Source: a virus. Taken from it: a stretch of DNA of 32,509 nucleotides. Position 1 is the stretch's first letter; each line of letters starts with the position of its first letter. Shown here piece after piece: positions 7,399-15,872 of this stretch. Location of the stretch: the IMG/VR virus record IMGVR_UViG_3300025874_002134, positions 1 to 32,509 of that record; one strand, written 5' to 3'. The position numbers and the translations under genes were made by a program. Below the pieces are notes generated by a model. The model searched no databases and was not told the origin of the DNA. It saw only the letters and a list, made by a program, of their open reading frames with translations.

Positions 7399-8370
7399 TT
7401 ATTTATATATTTTAACCCAATGTTCAATCATTTCATCCATCATACTTTCAAAAGTATATTCTGGGACCCATCCTAATTTTCTAATTTTTGTTGAATCTCC
7501 TTTTAAATAAGGTAATTCTTCAGGCCGTAAAAACTTTGGATTTTGGGTAACATAGTCTTTATAATTTAAGTCTAATTTACTAAATACATAATCACACATT
7601 TCTCTCACTGAATGAGTAACTCCAGTTGATACCACCCAATCACTTGGTTCTGGTTGTTGGTTAATTAAATGCATTGCTCTTATATAATCTTTTGAATGAC
7701 CCCAATCCCTGTAAGCATCCATATTACCTAATTCAAGTGTATCTTGTAATCCTAATTTAATTCTAACAGCAGCTTTTACTACTTTATTAGTTACAAAATT
7801 AGAACCCCTACGAGGTGACTCATGGTTAAATAATATACCACTAGAAGCATGTAATTTATAAGCATTACGATAATTTCTTACAATATTATAGCCAAATACT
7901 TTAGCACAACCATAAGGTGATACTGGGTTCATTCTAGTTGTTTCTCTTTGGAAACCATCTTCATCTACTGCACTACCAAACATTTCTGATGATGATGCTT
8001 GGTAAAATTTAGTATTAGGGCAATTATTACGTACAGCTTCTAATATATTTACAACACCTACAGAATTAGTTTGAACTGTAAATTGGGGTATTTCGTAACT
8101 AATTCTAACGTGAGATTGTGCTGCTAAGTTATATACTTCATCAGGTTTAACTTCCCTTAGAATACGTTCAATACCTGATGTGTCATTTAAATCACCGTAG
8201 CTTACGTGTAAATTTTTATTATTTCGTATTGGGTCTAATCTTGATTGTTGGTGTTCAGGTGTAGAATTTCTTCTAATTATCCCATATACTTCATATCCTA
8301 AATCTAATAAGTATTCAGCTAAATAAGACCCATCTTGTCCTCCTATTCCTGTAATAAATGCTTTTTTCAT
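7399..8370 (-). CDS. gmd: GDP-mannose 4,6-dehydratase
   Basis: A 323-residue extended short-chain dehydrogenase. The NAD(P)-binding motif ITGIGGQDGSYLAEYLL is at residues 6-22, the catalytic SSSEMFG near 125-131, and the YxxxK pair in YGCAKVFGYN near 153. DWGHSKDYI and ESPRRGSNFV are characteristic of GMD. It converts GDP-mannose to GDP-4-keto-6-deoxymannose, the branch point to fucose, rhamnose or perosamine. The upstream DegT aminotransferase overlaps it by 4 bases (ATGA), which suggests a perosamine-like amino-sugar branch. A GDP-heptose 4,6-dehydratase of the Campylobacter type is an alternative, because heptose-type enzymes lie in the same block. Confidence 0.92.
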   Translation of the reverse strand: MKKAFITGIGGQDGSYLAEYLLDLGYEVYGIIRRNSTPEHQQSRLDPIRNNKNLHVSYGDLNDTSGIERILREVKPDEVYNLAAQSHVRISYEIPQFTVQTNSVGVVNILEAVRNNCPNTKFYQASSSEMFGSAVDEDGFQRETTRMNPVSPYGCAKVFGYNIVRNYRNAYKLHASSGILFNHESPRRGSNFVTNKVVKAAVRIKLGLQDTLELGNMDAYRDWGHSKDYIRAMHLINQQPEPSDWVVSTGVTHSVREMCDYVFSKLDLNYKDYVTQNPKFLRPEELPYLKGDSTKIRKLGWVPEYTFESMMDEMIEHWVKIYK

Positions 8371-8963
8371 AAATTGTTTTTAAATATATCCATTTTAGTT
8401 AAATCAGGCCAATCTGTTATGACCCATTGTTTTGGTTTTGTTTTTAAAGCGCTGTCTAATTTTGATAATCCTTTAATTGCTGTTTCTGGAGTCATGTAAT
8501 AATGATATCCTACAGTATTTATATTTTGGTCTCTCCAAGGCACATTAGGAGTTCTACCATCATAAGTCATCTTTCTTAACTGTTCTGCTGCTTCTTTATT
8601 ATCCGTTAATATAATACCCCCTCTACCAAGAGACAAATGTTTTTGGAATTGAAACGAAATACTCATAAAAGTGTTAGGAATGTAACTATTTTCCTTCCAT
8701 AATACAGCAGCGTCAATTATATTATCTGTTAAATAGTAATAATCAACCCAATCTTCGTCTTTCCATTTTAATTCTATTCCTAATTTCTGAGATAGGAAAG
8801 GTATTGATAAATAAGTTCGTTTTGGAACTGTTATATTTTTAGCTTTAGTATATCTCAAACATAATTCAACCCCATGAGTACAACAGTCAGTTGCAATTGC
8901 ATAGGGCGCATTATAAAATTTTGCTAATCTTTTTTCTAATAATTTAACTTTTTCAAATCCCAT
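8367..8963 (-). CDS. Short DegT/DnrJ/EryC1-type PLP aminotransferase
   Basis: A 198-residue protein, about half the normal 370-390 residues of this family. It keeps the PLP-domain landmarks: YAIATDCCTHGVEL (cofactor phosphate region), DAAVLW, and SFQFQKHLSLGRGGII (about 102-117), where the lysine is expected to form the Schiff base. The small C-terminal domain that usually shapes the sugar pocket is missing, and the protein ends in a short unrelated tail. It is either a compact variant or a degraded gene. The intact frame and coupling to gmd favour a functional compact enzyme, possibly a sugar 4-aminotransferase. Confidence 0.75.
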   Translation of the reverse strand: MGFEKVKLLEKRLAKFYNAPYAIATDCCTHGVELCLRYTKAKNITVPKRTYLSIPFLSQKLGIELKWKDEDWVDYYYLTDNIIDAAVLWKENSYIPNTFMSISFQFQKHLSLGRGGIILTDNKEAAEQLRKMTYDGRTPNVPWRDQNINTVGYHYYMTPETAIKGLSKLDSALKTKPKQWVITDWPDLTKMDIFKNNL

Positions 8964-8965
8964 AA

Positions 8966-9400
8966 CTATTCAATTATAAATTTTTTCATTGCTACTCCAC
9001 TTAATTTAAAATTATTCTTAGAATAAAAATTAATTAAATTTTCATTACAAAGTAGTGTTACTCTATAACATTTTTTAATTTTTGCAATATTGATTAATTC
9101 ATTAATAAGACTTACCCCAACATTTTTACCCCTTATATTCTTATCAACTATAATATCTTCAATATGTCCTGCTACTTCACCTCTAATTTTATTTTCTATT
9201 ACTATACTTCCATAAGCTATTATTTTATTTTTATAAATTCCTACAATGGCATTTGAAGAAGTATTTGAAATAAAATTATCCCAACATTCACTTTTATTTC
9301 TTAAAGAATAATCAATTTTAGTTAGTTGTTGTAAAAGAAAAAATACTTCATCTATATCAGTAGGTTGGATTAACCTAAAAGTTAAATCTTTATTTTTCAT
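8966..9400 (-). CDS. GNAT family N-acetyltransferase
   Basis: A 144-residue protein with the GNAT core: AGHIEDIIVDKNIRGKNVG (about 76-94, motif A with the acetyl-CoA phosphate loop R-G-K-N-V-G), then CYRVTLLCNENLINFYSKNNF (motif B). This most resembles the GNA1 (glucosamine-6-phosphate N-acetyltransferase) branch. It stands next to the aminotransferase and gmd and could acetylate an amino sugar. It starts within the last bases of the glycosyltransferase upstream (11-base overlap). Confidence 0.82.
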   Translation of the reverse strand: MKNKDLTFRLIQPTDIDEVFFLLQQLTKIDYSLRNKSECWDNFISNTSSNAIVGIYKNKIIAYGSIVIENKIRGEVAGHIEDIIVDKNIRGKNVGVSLINELINIAKIKKCYRVTLLCNENLINFYSKNNFKLSGVAMKKFIIE

Positions 9401-10331
9401 AAAATTTACTATGATATTTTTTTATAATATGTATAGGATCTATTTTTTTATAATCAGGATCAATTAAGGGTAAAATTTTATTCCATTCATGGTAGACTGT
9501 ATTTTGGTTCCATAGCTTTCTTTTTCCTTTATTTAACATTAAGTTATAATCTTTCTCACTTAATTTATTAATTTTATCAATTGCCTCTTCTATACTATTA
9601 AAAATTATAATTTCATCTTCATTAAAATATGTTTCTAATTCTGGAGCTGGTTCTGTAAGTAAAATAGCTTGAGATGGAATTTCAATAACTCTACCTTTTA
9701 ATTCTTTTCTTGTTTCTATAGCATTATTACTAAAACATAAAGAATATTTAGACTTGGCTACACTCTGTTTTATTTTATCATGAGTTAAAAATTCTTCTAA
9801 ATGAATGTCTTTTCCTAACTCTCTAAAACGATTTAATTTAGTTTTTCTACCACCATGTAAACCCCCATAATGTTGAATGTCATAAATTTTATTTTGGGTA
9901 GGGGTACACATAGTATTAGGATTAAAACCCCATTTCATTTTTAAAAATCCTTCTTCAGGAAGTCCATCTCTTAAATACCATTCTTTTTCTCCTTCATAGT
10001 TAATTATTCCATCTACATAAGGTATCCAATGTTTTAAATTTGAATCATGGAATCTATGTGCATCACTTGATAATAAGAATACTTTACATAATTCTCTTAA
10101 TTTATCAAATTCATTATGTACTCCAATAAGATAATTTACATGAATAAAATAATCAGCTTTAAATTCTTTAACTTGATTATATAAATCATCAAAATTATAA
10201 TTACTATAATCATAATATAAAACTTCATAACCTAATCTATCTAATATTCCATACCAATAAATTATAGCTGAGCTATAATCTTGGGGATTATTTTCATGAG
10301 CATGTTTTAAGCTAATTACTACTTTCTTCAT
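9390..10331 (-). CDS. Glycosyltransferase, CgeB-like (GT-B)
   Basis: A 313-residue protein. The C-terminal half carries ELKGRVIEIPSQAILLTEP (about 208-226), followed by YFNEDEIIIFNSIEEAIDKI, the signature of the CgeB/Glyco_trans_1_2 group of GT-B enzymes. The N-terminal half is Rossmann-like (MKKVVISLKHAHENN) and contains YFIHVNYLIGVHNEFDKL. It probably transfers a sugar in the cytoplasm; donor and acceptor are unknown. It overlaps the cupin gene by 20 bases. Confidence 0.78.
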   Translation of the reverse strand: MKKVVISLKHAHENNPQDYSSAIIYWYGILDRLGYEVLYYDYSNYNFDDLYNQVKEFKADYFIHVNYLIGVHNEFDKLRELCKVFLLSSDAHRFHDSNLKHWIPYVDGIINYEGEKEWYLRDGLPEEGFLKMKWGFNPNTMCTPTQNKIYDIQHYGGLHGGRKTKLNRFRELGKDIHLEEFLTHDKIKQSVAKSKYSLCFSNNAIETRKELKGRVIEIPSQAILLTEPAPELETYFNEDEIIIFNSIEEAIDKINKLSEKDYNLMLNKGKRKLWNQNTVYHEWNKILPLIDPDYKKIDPIHIIKKYHSKFYEK

Positions 10332-10740
10332 CTAAAAATGTTTTATCTAAAAGCTGACCTTCATAAGGGCCTGTTTTATATTCATATACTAAAGTATTAT
10401 CTTCTAATATTTCATAAGTATGTCCTCCTTCTAAAGTAAAAGAAGCATCCCCAGGTTCTAAAATAGGTTTAACTAAAATAGTATTATCTAAATCATAAAA
10501 TATACATTGAACTTTACCTTGGATTACCACCCAACTTTCTTGAGCTATAACATCTCTAATTCTATTTTTCCAAATATGTCTATGGGGTCTAAATGTTTTA
10601 CCTTTCTCCATATTAAGATGAGAACATTGAATAAAATGTTCTTCTGATATAATATCTTTTCTACCAGGTTTTAGGTCTTCTTTTCTTACTACAACATGTA
10701 ATAATTTATTAGGGTCTTTTTTTGAATAATATTTATCCAT
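10312..10740 (-). CDS. Cupin-fold sugar-cluster protein
   Basis: A 142-residue single-domain cupin. The first metal-type motif is HLNMEKGKTFRPHRHIW (about 42-58), with PHRH as the histidine pair. The second half has LEPGDASFTLEGGHTYEI, with another histidine. Such proteins sit in many O-antigen and capsule clusters, where they act as isomerases or epimerases, or have unproven roles. It lies between a nucleotidyltransferase and a glycosyltransferase, with short overlaps on both sides. A keto-sugar isomerase is plausible but cannot be shown from sequence alone. Confidence 0.7.
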   Translation of the reverse strand: MDKYYSKKDPNKLLHVVVRKEDLKPGRKDIISEEHFIQCSHLNMEKGKTFRPHRHIWKNRIRDVIAQESWVVIQGKVQCIFYDLDNTILVKPILEPGDASFTLEGGHTYEILEDNTLVYEYKTGPYEGQLLDKTFLDEESSN

Positions 10741-11140
10741 TTTTTATATTTTTAGCAATTAAATTTTTAAACTTAGTTGTACTCCACCCATGATCTCTAT
10801 TTAAATAATGAATTGGTATTTTTAAATTATCACCTGTAAATGGTTTGTCAATATAATCATTACCTAAAAATCGAATATTAAATTCACCCATTTTAAGTAA
10901 ATCATATAATTGTTCTTCGTAAGTATATCTAACCACATCATCCACATACCTGATACTTAATAATAATTCTTTACGTTCATCTGTTGATAGTATAGGTTTT
11001 AATTTTTCGGGCCTTTCAATTGAAGGGTCAGTATGGAGTAATACAATAAGACAATCACATTGGCCTTTTGCTTCTTTTAACATTTGAACATATCCTGGAT
11101 GGTATACATCAAAATTACCTGCTATAACTCCTTTTTTCAT
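10733..11140 (-). CDS. Small sugar/glycerol-phosphate nucleotidyltransferase (TagD/HldE-C fold)
   Basis: A 135-residue member of the HxGH nucleotidyltransferase superfamily. GNFDVYHPGYVQML (8-21) is the nucleotide site, and HGWSTTKFKNLI near the C-terminus is the STTK-like motif. The canonical HxGH appears as HPGY, so the second histidine is replaced by tyrosine, which could lower or alter activity. Relatives are glycerol-3-phosphate cytidylyltransferase and the C-terminal domain of HldE (heptose-1-phosphate adenylyltransferase). Its junction with a GmhA-like isomerase (TAATG) favours a heptose-1-phosphate substrate, by inference. Confidence 0.8.
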   Translation of the reverse strand: MKKGVIAGNFDVYHPGYVQMLKEAKGQCDCLIVLLHTDPSIERPEKLKPILSTDERKELLLSIRYVDDVVRYTYEEQLYDLLKMGEFNIRFLGNDYIDKPFTGDNLKIPIHYLNRDHGWSTTKFKNLIAKNIKNG

Positions 11141-11637
11141 TAATTGTCTACTATTGAATGTAATAATATTTCATGTGCTAACTCTACAACTCCATAAGAA
11201 TTATAATTAACATGGTATTTAAAATCAGCATTCATTTGGTTTAATTTATTATTTGGATTAAATCCAGATAATGCAGCATATTTTATATTATTTTCTTCAC
11301 ACCATTTAGCTGCATTTACTATATTCATTGAATTTCCTGATGATGAAATTAATATTACTAAATTATCTTTATCAGCATAATCAGATAAAAATTGTTTATA
11401 AGCTTCATCTCTTCCATAATCATTAATATAAGCAGTTAACATTGGAGCATCCGAGAAAGAAAGTGATTTTTTATTTAAAAATTTGGTATAATCAATACTA
11501 ATATGAGATGCTATAGCATTACTTCCCCCATTACCTATAATAATAATTTTATTATGAGTTTTTACCCATTCCTTTAAAATAGGACTTTTATACTTTATAT
11601 GTTTTTCAATTTCAGTTTGTAAACTATTTAAGTTCAT
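11140..11637 (-). CDS. gmhA: Phosphoheptose isomerase-like SIS protein
   Basis: A 165-residue SIS-domain protein, slightly shorter than typical GmhA (about 190). IIIIGNGGSNAIASHISIDY (31-50) is the phosphosugar loop and LVILISSSGNSMNIV (about 93-107) the second one. ELAHEILLHSIVD at the end matches the GmhA terminal helix. GmhA converts sedoheptulose-7-phosphate to glycero-manno-heptose-7-phosphate. With the kinase at 13624 and the nucleotidyltransferase at 10733, it suggests a partial NDP-heptose pathway. Other SIS sugar isomerases remain possible. Confidence 0.8.
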   Translation of the reverse strand: MNLNSLQTEIEKHIKYKSPILKEWVKTHNKIIIIGNGGSNAIASHISIDYTKFLNKKSLSFSDAPMLTAYINDYGRDEAYKQFLSDYADKDNLVILISSSGNSMNIVNAAKWCEENNIKYAALSGFNPNNKLNQMNADFKYHVNYNSYGVVELAHEILLHSIVDN

Positions 11638-12769
11638 CTAATATCTCTTTTAAATTCTCAATAACATATTCTTGTTCTTTTCTAGTTATTTCAGCATAAA
11701 ATCCTAACCACATACCATTGTTATGGTATTTCATAGTTTGGGGTAGATCTACCGTATCATTATAAGCTGGTTCTACATGAATTGCTTGAATGTCCCACTT
11801 ACAACCTATATTTCTTTTTCTTAATAAATCTACAACTTGATCTCTATTATATTTTTCATCTAGAATTAAGTGAAAATTTTGCCAATTATATCTAGTACAA
11901 TAATTAGGGATAATATTTCCTATTGAAACACCATGATTTTGTAAATGTTCTTTAATTAAATAATTATAATATTCACCTGCTTTATTTCTTAATTCTACCT
12001 CTTCATCAAAAAATCTAATTTGTGATATACCTAAGGCACAAGGAATATCTGCCATTTTAAAATTATTTCCTATAAAATCAAATTGTTCCTTAAGTAAAAA
12101 TTTAGCTTTATCTCTAGCTAAAGGTGAAATATTAGTACCAAAGGCTCTATAAGATCTTAACCATTCTGCTGTGTCTTTATCTCTTACAATAATCATACCC
12201 CCTTCACCTGTTGTTAAACATTTTCTAGCTTGGAATGAATACGTTACTATATTATCAGTATTTCCTATTTTCTTACCCTTATATTCACTACCTAAAGCGC
12301 ATGCTGAGTCTTCTATGATGGGAATATCTAGTTCTTTAAAAGCATCTAAGTCACAAGGAATACCCATTTGATGTACTAAGATAATAGCTTTTGTATTTGG
12401 GGTAATTCTAGATTTTATATCCTCTATATAAGGAACACCATATTCATTTACATCACACCAAACTGGGGTACCACCTGCATTGTTAACTGCAAACCCACTT
12501 GCAACCCAACTCCAAGAAGGGACTATAACTTCATCAGTCGGTTTTAATCTTTTTCCTTTATTAATAGCTAATAACCCCATTTCAATTGCCACAGTTCCAT
12601 TTGATACTGCTATATAATGCCCTTCAGGATCATCGTTATAAGTTTGTATGGAATCTTCAAATTCTTTTATACGAGGACCACCACTAATCCATCTTGATTC
12701 TAATACTTCTTTAATTTTTTCTAATGCTTCTTCTTCTTTGAGATAAGGCTTTCCTAATGGTATTTTCAT
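11624..12769 (-). CDS. DegT/DnrJ/EryC1/StrS aminotransferase, full length
   Basis: A 381-residue PLP-dependent sugar aminotransferase of normal length. Landmarks in order are KIPLGKPYL, SRWISGGPRIKEFE (about 28-41), YIAVSNGTVAIEMGL, DEVIVPSWSWVASGFAV (80-96), IPIIEDSACALGSEYKG with the PLP-ring aspartate, and SFQARKCLTTGEGGMI with the Schiff-base lysine. It makes an amino sugar from a nucleotide-linked keto sugar using glutamate. The Gfo/Idh/MocA gene just upstream would supply a 3-keto sugar, and acyltransferases lie nearby, as in the WlbA-WlbC-WlbB type pathway. The donor sugar cannot be fixed from sequence. Confidence 0.9.
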   Translation of the reverse strand: MKIPLGKPYLKEEEALEKIKEVLESRWISGGPRIKEFEDSIQTYNDDPEGHYIAVSNGTVAIEMGLLAINKGKRLKPTDEVIVPSWSWVASGFAVNNAGGTPVWCDVNEYGVPYIEDIKSRITPNTKAIILVHQMGIPCDLDAFKELDIPIIEDSACALGSEYKGKKIGNTDNIVTYSFQARKCLTTGEGGMIIVRDKDTAEWLRSYRAFGTNISPLARDKAKFLLKEQFDFIGNNFKMADIPCALGISQIRFFDEEVELRNKAGEYYNYLIKEHLQNHGVSIGNIIPNYCTRYNWQNFHLILDEKYNRDQVVDLLRKRNIGCKWDIQAIHVEPAYNDTVDLPQTMKYHNNGMWLGFYAEITRKEQEYVIENLKEILDELK

Positions 12770-12784
12770 AAATTTATTTTATTT

Positions 12785-13636
12785 TTAGTTATTTATAGTA
12801 TTCATTAATGACCAAATATCTAAAATATTTACATTTGGTTTATACCCCAATATAAAAAACTTTAGTTCAAGATCCAAATTTGACTCGGGAGATGTTTTAA
12901 TTTTTTCACAAGTACCTTCAATAACTTCGTTATTAATGTAATGAGTGTTATCATAATACAAGTCATCATTTTCCCATATAAAACTTCCTTTATCTCCTTT
13001 TATAATAATTTTTCTTTCTTTTATGGGGTAATTCCAAGAAGAATAAAAAGAACCAGATATTTTACCTCTTAATTCTAAATGTAAAGAACTATATTTTATT
13101 GGATCCTTAAAATCTTTATTCCAATATTTATTATATACTTTACACTCACCAAATAAATCTTTATAAATATATAGGTCATGAATCATATAATCTTCTAAAA
13201 CAGAAACATCAGATCTAACTTTAGGACCCATTGATGCTCTAATACTTTTCCAATATTGAGGTTTTCCTATCTTATTTAAATTATTTTTAATATATTGATA
13301 TTCATCTGAGTAAAGAAAAATAAATCCAGGAAAGGCATCTTTTATTTTATGAGCATCATCAACATTAACACCACAGGGTTTTTCAACTAGAATATTTTCT
13401 TGTGGGATATTTAATTGATTTATTATTTTACTATGTAACTTAGCATTTACTGCTAGGATAACATGAGTATATTCAATATCTACATCATTTATATCATTAA
13501 ATAATGGTGTATTAACGTCTATAACAGGTGATGGGTCAACAACACCCACTAATGTATATTTTGAATTTTTTATTGTTTTATACCAATTCTTACCCCAATA
13601 TCCACAACCTACAAGTAATATTTTTATATCTTCCAT
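12785..13636 (-). CDS. Gfo/Idh/MocA family oxidoreductase
   Basis: A 283-residue protein, somewhat shorter than the usual 320-380. The N-terminal Rossmann motif is LLVGCGYWGKNW (7-18). VEKPCGVN (about 84-91) carries the conserved EKP lysine. The later half has VLEDYMIHDLYIYKDLF, matching the catalytic D-x-x-x-H region. These enzymes oxidise or reduce sugars with NAD(P), for example forming 3-keto-UDP-sugars in WlbA/WbpB. Its place before a DegT aminotransferase supports amino-sugar synthesis. It overlaps the GHMP kinase gene by 13 bases. Confidence 0.85.
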   Translation of the reverse strand: MEDIKILLVGCGYWGKNWYKTIKNSKYTLVGVVDPSPVIDVNTPLFNDINDVDIEYTHVILAVNAKLHSKIINQLNIPQENILVEKPCGVNVDDAHKIKDAFPGFIFLYSDEYQYIKNNLNKIGKPQYWKSIRASMGPKVRSDVSVLEDYMIHDLYIYKDLFGECKVYNKYWNKDFKDPIKYSSLHLELRGKISGSFYSSWNYPIKERKIIIKGDKGSFIWENDDLYYDNTHYINNEVIEGTCEKIKTSPESNLDLELKFFILGYKPNVNILDIWSLMNTINN

Positions 13637-14526
13637 GTTTGTACTCCTTTATTATCTATACTAATTAATTTACCTTCTTTAATATTATCCTTACTAAAAA
13701 CAAGAAAATATCCACCTCCACCTGCTCCACATAATTTAATACCCTTAATGTTGTAAGTTGAAAGTAATTTTTTTTCTAGTTTAAAAATTTCATCATTCAT
13801 TATTAAATTAGAAGTTAATTTTTTTCTATTCCAAGCTTTATTAAATATTTCAAAAAATTGTTTTTCATTATTAATATTATCATGAAATTCATCAACTAAC
13901 TGTAGTAAAGGAAAAGATTTAGAAATGTCTAAAGAAGATAAAATCTTAGTAGAAGATCTAGAAATACCAGTTGGAATTAAATAAATTTTGTAATTATTTA
14001 AAACTTTTGATGATATATTTTTTTGTAAAACATAATCAGGATAAAAAATTAATTGCTTTAGCCCCCCTAAAGCACAACCATAAGTATCTTGATAACCAGT
14101 TAATTGGTTAAATTTACGTTCTAGTTGTATGGCTAGTTTTGCTATATCGGCTTGAGAATAATTTATATTTTTAAATTTACAAGCAGCAGATATAGCGGAT
14201 ATTAAATAAGATGATGATGAAGCTAAACCTGACCCACTAGAAGGAATATCACAATTAAAAGTCATAGCTATAGGAGGTAAATTAAAATATTTAATTACTT
14301 CTCTAGCAATATCATTTTCAATTTTATCTGGGGAGTTTACTCTTTCACTTTTACTATAATTAACAATCCAATTATCTGAACTTATATTTTTATTAATTGT
14401 AATATAAGTGTATAAATTGGTGGGGAATGAAATTACAGAACCTATACCATGTTTATCTATAAATTCTTGGAGATCTGTTGATCCCCCTACTAACGAAACT
14501 CTTAAGGGACATTTACTTACTATCAT
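13624..14526 (-). CDS. hddA: GHMP kinase, D-glycero-D-manno-heptose-7-phosphate kinase-like
   Basis: A 300-residue GHMP kinase with all three motifs: KCPLRVSLVGGSTDLQEF (5-22), CDIPSSGSGLASSSSYLI (about 91-108, the phosphate loop) and KLCGAGGGGYFLVF (about 266-279). The N-terminal APLRxSxxGGGTD-like motif is typical of heptose-7-phosphate 1-kinase (HddA) and fucokinase-type enzymes. The neighbouring GmhA-like and nucleotidyltransferase genes favour HddA. Sugar specificity is an inference; the kinase class is certain. Confidence 0.85.
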   Translation of the reverse strand: MIVSKCPLRVSLVGGSTDLQEFIDKHGIGSVISFPTNLYTYITINKNISSDNWIVNYSKSERVNSPDKIENDIAREVIKYFNLPPIAMTFNCDIPSSGSGLASSSSYLISAISAACKFKNINYSQADIAKLAIQLERKFNQLTGYQDTYGCALGGLKQLIFYPDYVLQKNISSKVLNNYKIYLIPTGISRSSTKILSSLDISKSFPLLQLVDEFHDNINNEKQFFEIFNKAWNRKKLTSNLIMNDEIFKLEKKLLSTYNIKGIKLCGAGGGGYFLVFSKDNIKEGKLISIDNKGVQTWKI

Positions 14527-14983
14527 TGTGTTTAGAATAATTTAATAATTTCATTGGAGAACCTACAGCTGTTCTATTATCAGGTATATCTTTATTAACT
14601 AAAGTTAATGCTCCTATAATAACATTATTTCCTATTGTTACTCCTGGTAGAATAATAGAATTTGTACCAATTTGAACATTATTTCCAATTTTTACAGGAG
14701 CTCTATCTATATGATTACCATTAATGGGATCTTTAACTAGATTTTGTTGTCTATATTTTGAAGAGTCATGAGTTAAAACATGTACCCCAGATGAAATGGT
14801 TACATTATCTCCAATTTTTAATCCTCCAGATCCATCAATTAAGCAAAAATACCCAACCCAAACATCTTCACCCAAAATAATATGTTCTTTCCCCCTAACA
14901 ATACTAAAATCATTCCAAGGACCTACTTCATTCTGTAGTTTATCCCATTTTGGTAATCCAGTCATATGTTTTTTTAATCCCAT
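14513..14983 (-). CDS. Hexapeptide-repeat (left-handed beta-helix) acyltransferase
   Basis: A 156-residue protein built of hexapeptide repeats: IILGEDVWVGYFCLIDGS, LKIGDNVTISSGVHVLTHDS (the H of THDS is the usual catalytic histidine region), VKIGNNVQIGTNSIILPG, and VTIGNNVIIGALTLVNKD, ending DNRTAVGSPMKLL. This is the fold of maltose/galactoside O-acetyltransferases and sugar N-acyltransferases. It probably works as a trimer with acetyl-CoA. The ATG at 14983 overlaps the epimerase gene by 44 bases; Met-7 at 14965 is an alternative start. Confidence 0.85.
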   Translation of the reverse strand: MGLKKHMTGLPKWDKLQNEVGPWNDFSIVRGKEHIILGEDVWVGYFCLIDGSGGLKIGDNVTISSGVHVLTHDSSKYRQQNLVKDPINGNHIDRAPVKIGNNVQIGTNSIILPGVTIGNNVIIGALTLVNKDIPDNRTAVGSPMKLLNYSKHNDSK

Positions 14984-15872
14984 TTGTTAAATTAATATTA
15001 TCATTCCACCCCAATTGTTTTAATTTGGAGGTATCACCAACTCTTTTATTTTCAATATCAGTTCTATTCTCAGGAACTATATCAATGTTTAATTTGGTAT
15101 TAGTTACATTTTCAATAGTATTAATTAAATCAGTTAATGTTACTCCGTTTTGTGTTGACACATTAAATACTTCTTTATTAGAATTAAATGTAGTTAAAAT
15201 AATAGCATCAATTACATCATCTATATAAACTAAATCTAATATTTTTTCATCAGGATTCCCAAATACTTTGATATCTTTTATTCCATTTTTAATATTACTT
15301 AACCAATTAAATATTACTTCAGTATATGCTCCTTCACAATCCATCCCAACACCATAAACACTAAAAAATCTATTAATAGTATAATTAAACCCTAACATAT
15401 TATCATAGCTTCTAATTAAGTTTTCAGTATAATATTTCCCAGCTCCATATATTGTATGAGGAGTACATGGGTCTTCTTCTTGTATAGGTTGACGTTTTGG
15501 TTTATTATAAACACTAGCTGTACTAGAAAAGAATAATTTTATATTATTTTTAGCGCAGTAATCAACAACATTAAACCCACCAGATGCAATATAGTTATGT
15601 CCTTCTTTATTATTATGAGCACACCTATTAATTCTGGTAGCTGCTAAATGAAAAAAATGGGTAACATTTTTAATAGTACTAAAATCAAAAGTTGAAACAT
15701 CTCCATATAAAAATTTTATTTTAGGATTATCCTTTATATTTCTTAAACTTTCGGTTCTAACTAAATTATCTATAAGATAAACATTATCAAATCCTTCTTT
15801 TAATAATCTAGTTGATAAATGACCACCAACAAAACCTGCTCCACCACTTATGATTGCATTTTTTCTTTCCAT
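14940..15872 (-). CDS. NAD-dependent sugar epimerase/dehydratase (extended SDR)
   Basis: A 310-residue extended SDR. ISGGAGFVGGHLSTRLL (8-24) is the NAD-binding loop, FFHLAATRINR follows strand 4, and SSTASVYN supplies the catalytic serine region. YGAGKYYTENLIR (about 142-154) holds the YxxxK catalytic pair. INRFFSVYGVGM and LVYIDDVIDAI are typical of UDP-sugar epimerases and dehydratases. The substrate is not determined; UDP-GlcNAc/UDP-Glc 4-epimerase or a dehydratase are the likely choices. It overlaps genes on both sides (25 and 44 bases). Confidence 0.88.
   Translation of the reverse strand: MERKNAIISGGAGFVGGHLSTRLLKEGFDNVYLIDNLVRTESLRNIKDNPKIKFLYGDVSTFDFSTIKNVTHFFHLAATRINRCAHNNKEGHNYIASGGFNVVDYCAKNNIKLFFSSTASVYNKPKRQPIQEEDPCTPHTIYGAGKYYTENLIRSYDNMLGFNYTINRFFSVYGVGMDCEGAYTEVIFNWLSNIKNGIKDIKVFGNPDEKILDLVYIDDVIDAIILTTFNSNKEVFNVSTQNGVTLTDLINTIENVTNTKLNIDIVPENRTDIENKRVGDTSKLKQLGWNDNINLTNGIKKTYDWITKMG

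Noticed and set aside
14796-15228. Plus-strand open frames over the acyltransferase and epimerase genes
   Set aside because: They are shadows of hexapeptide and SDR genes on the other strand; no leader signal or family match.
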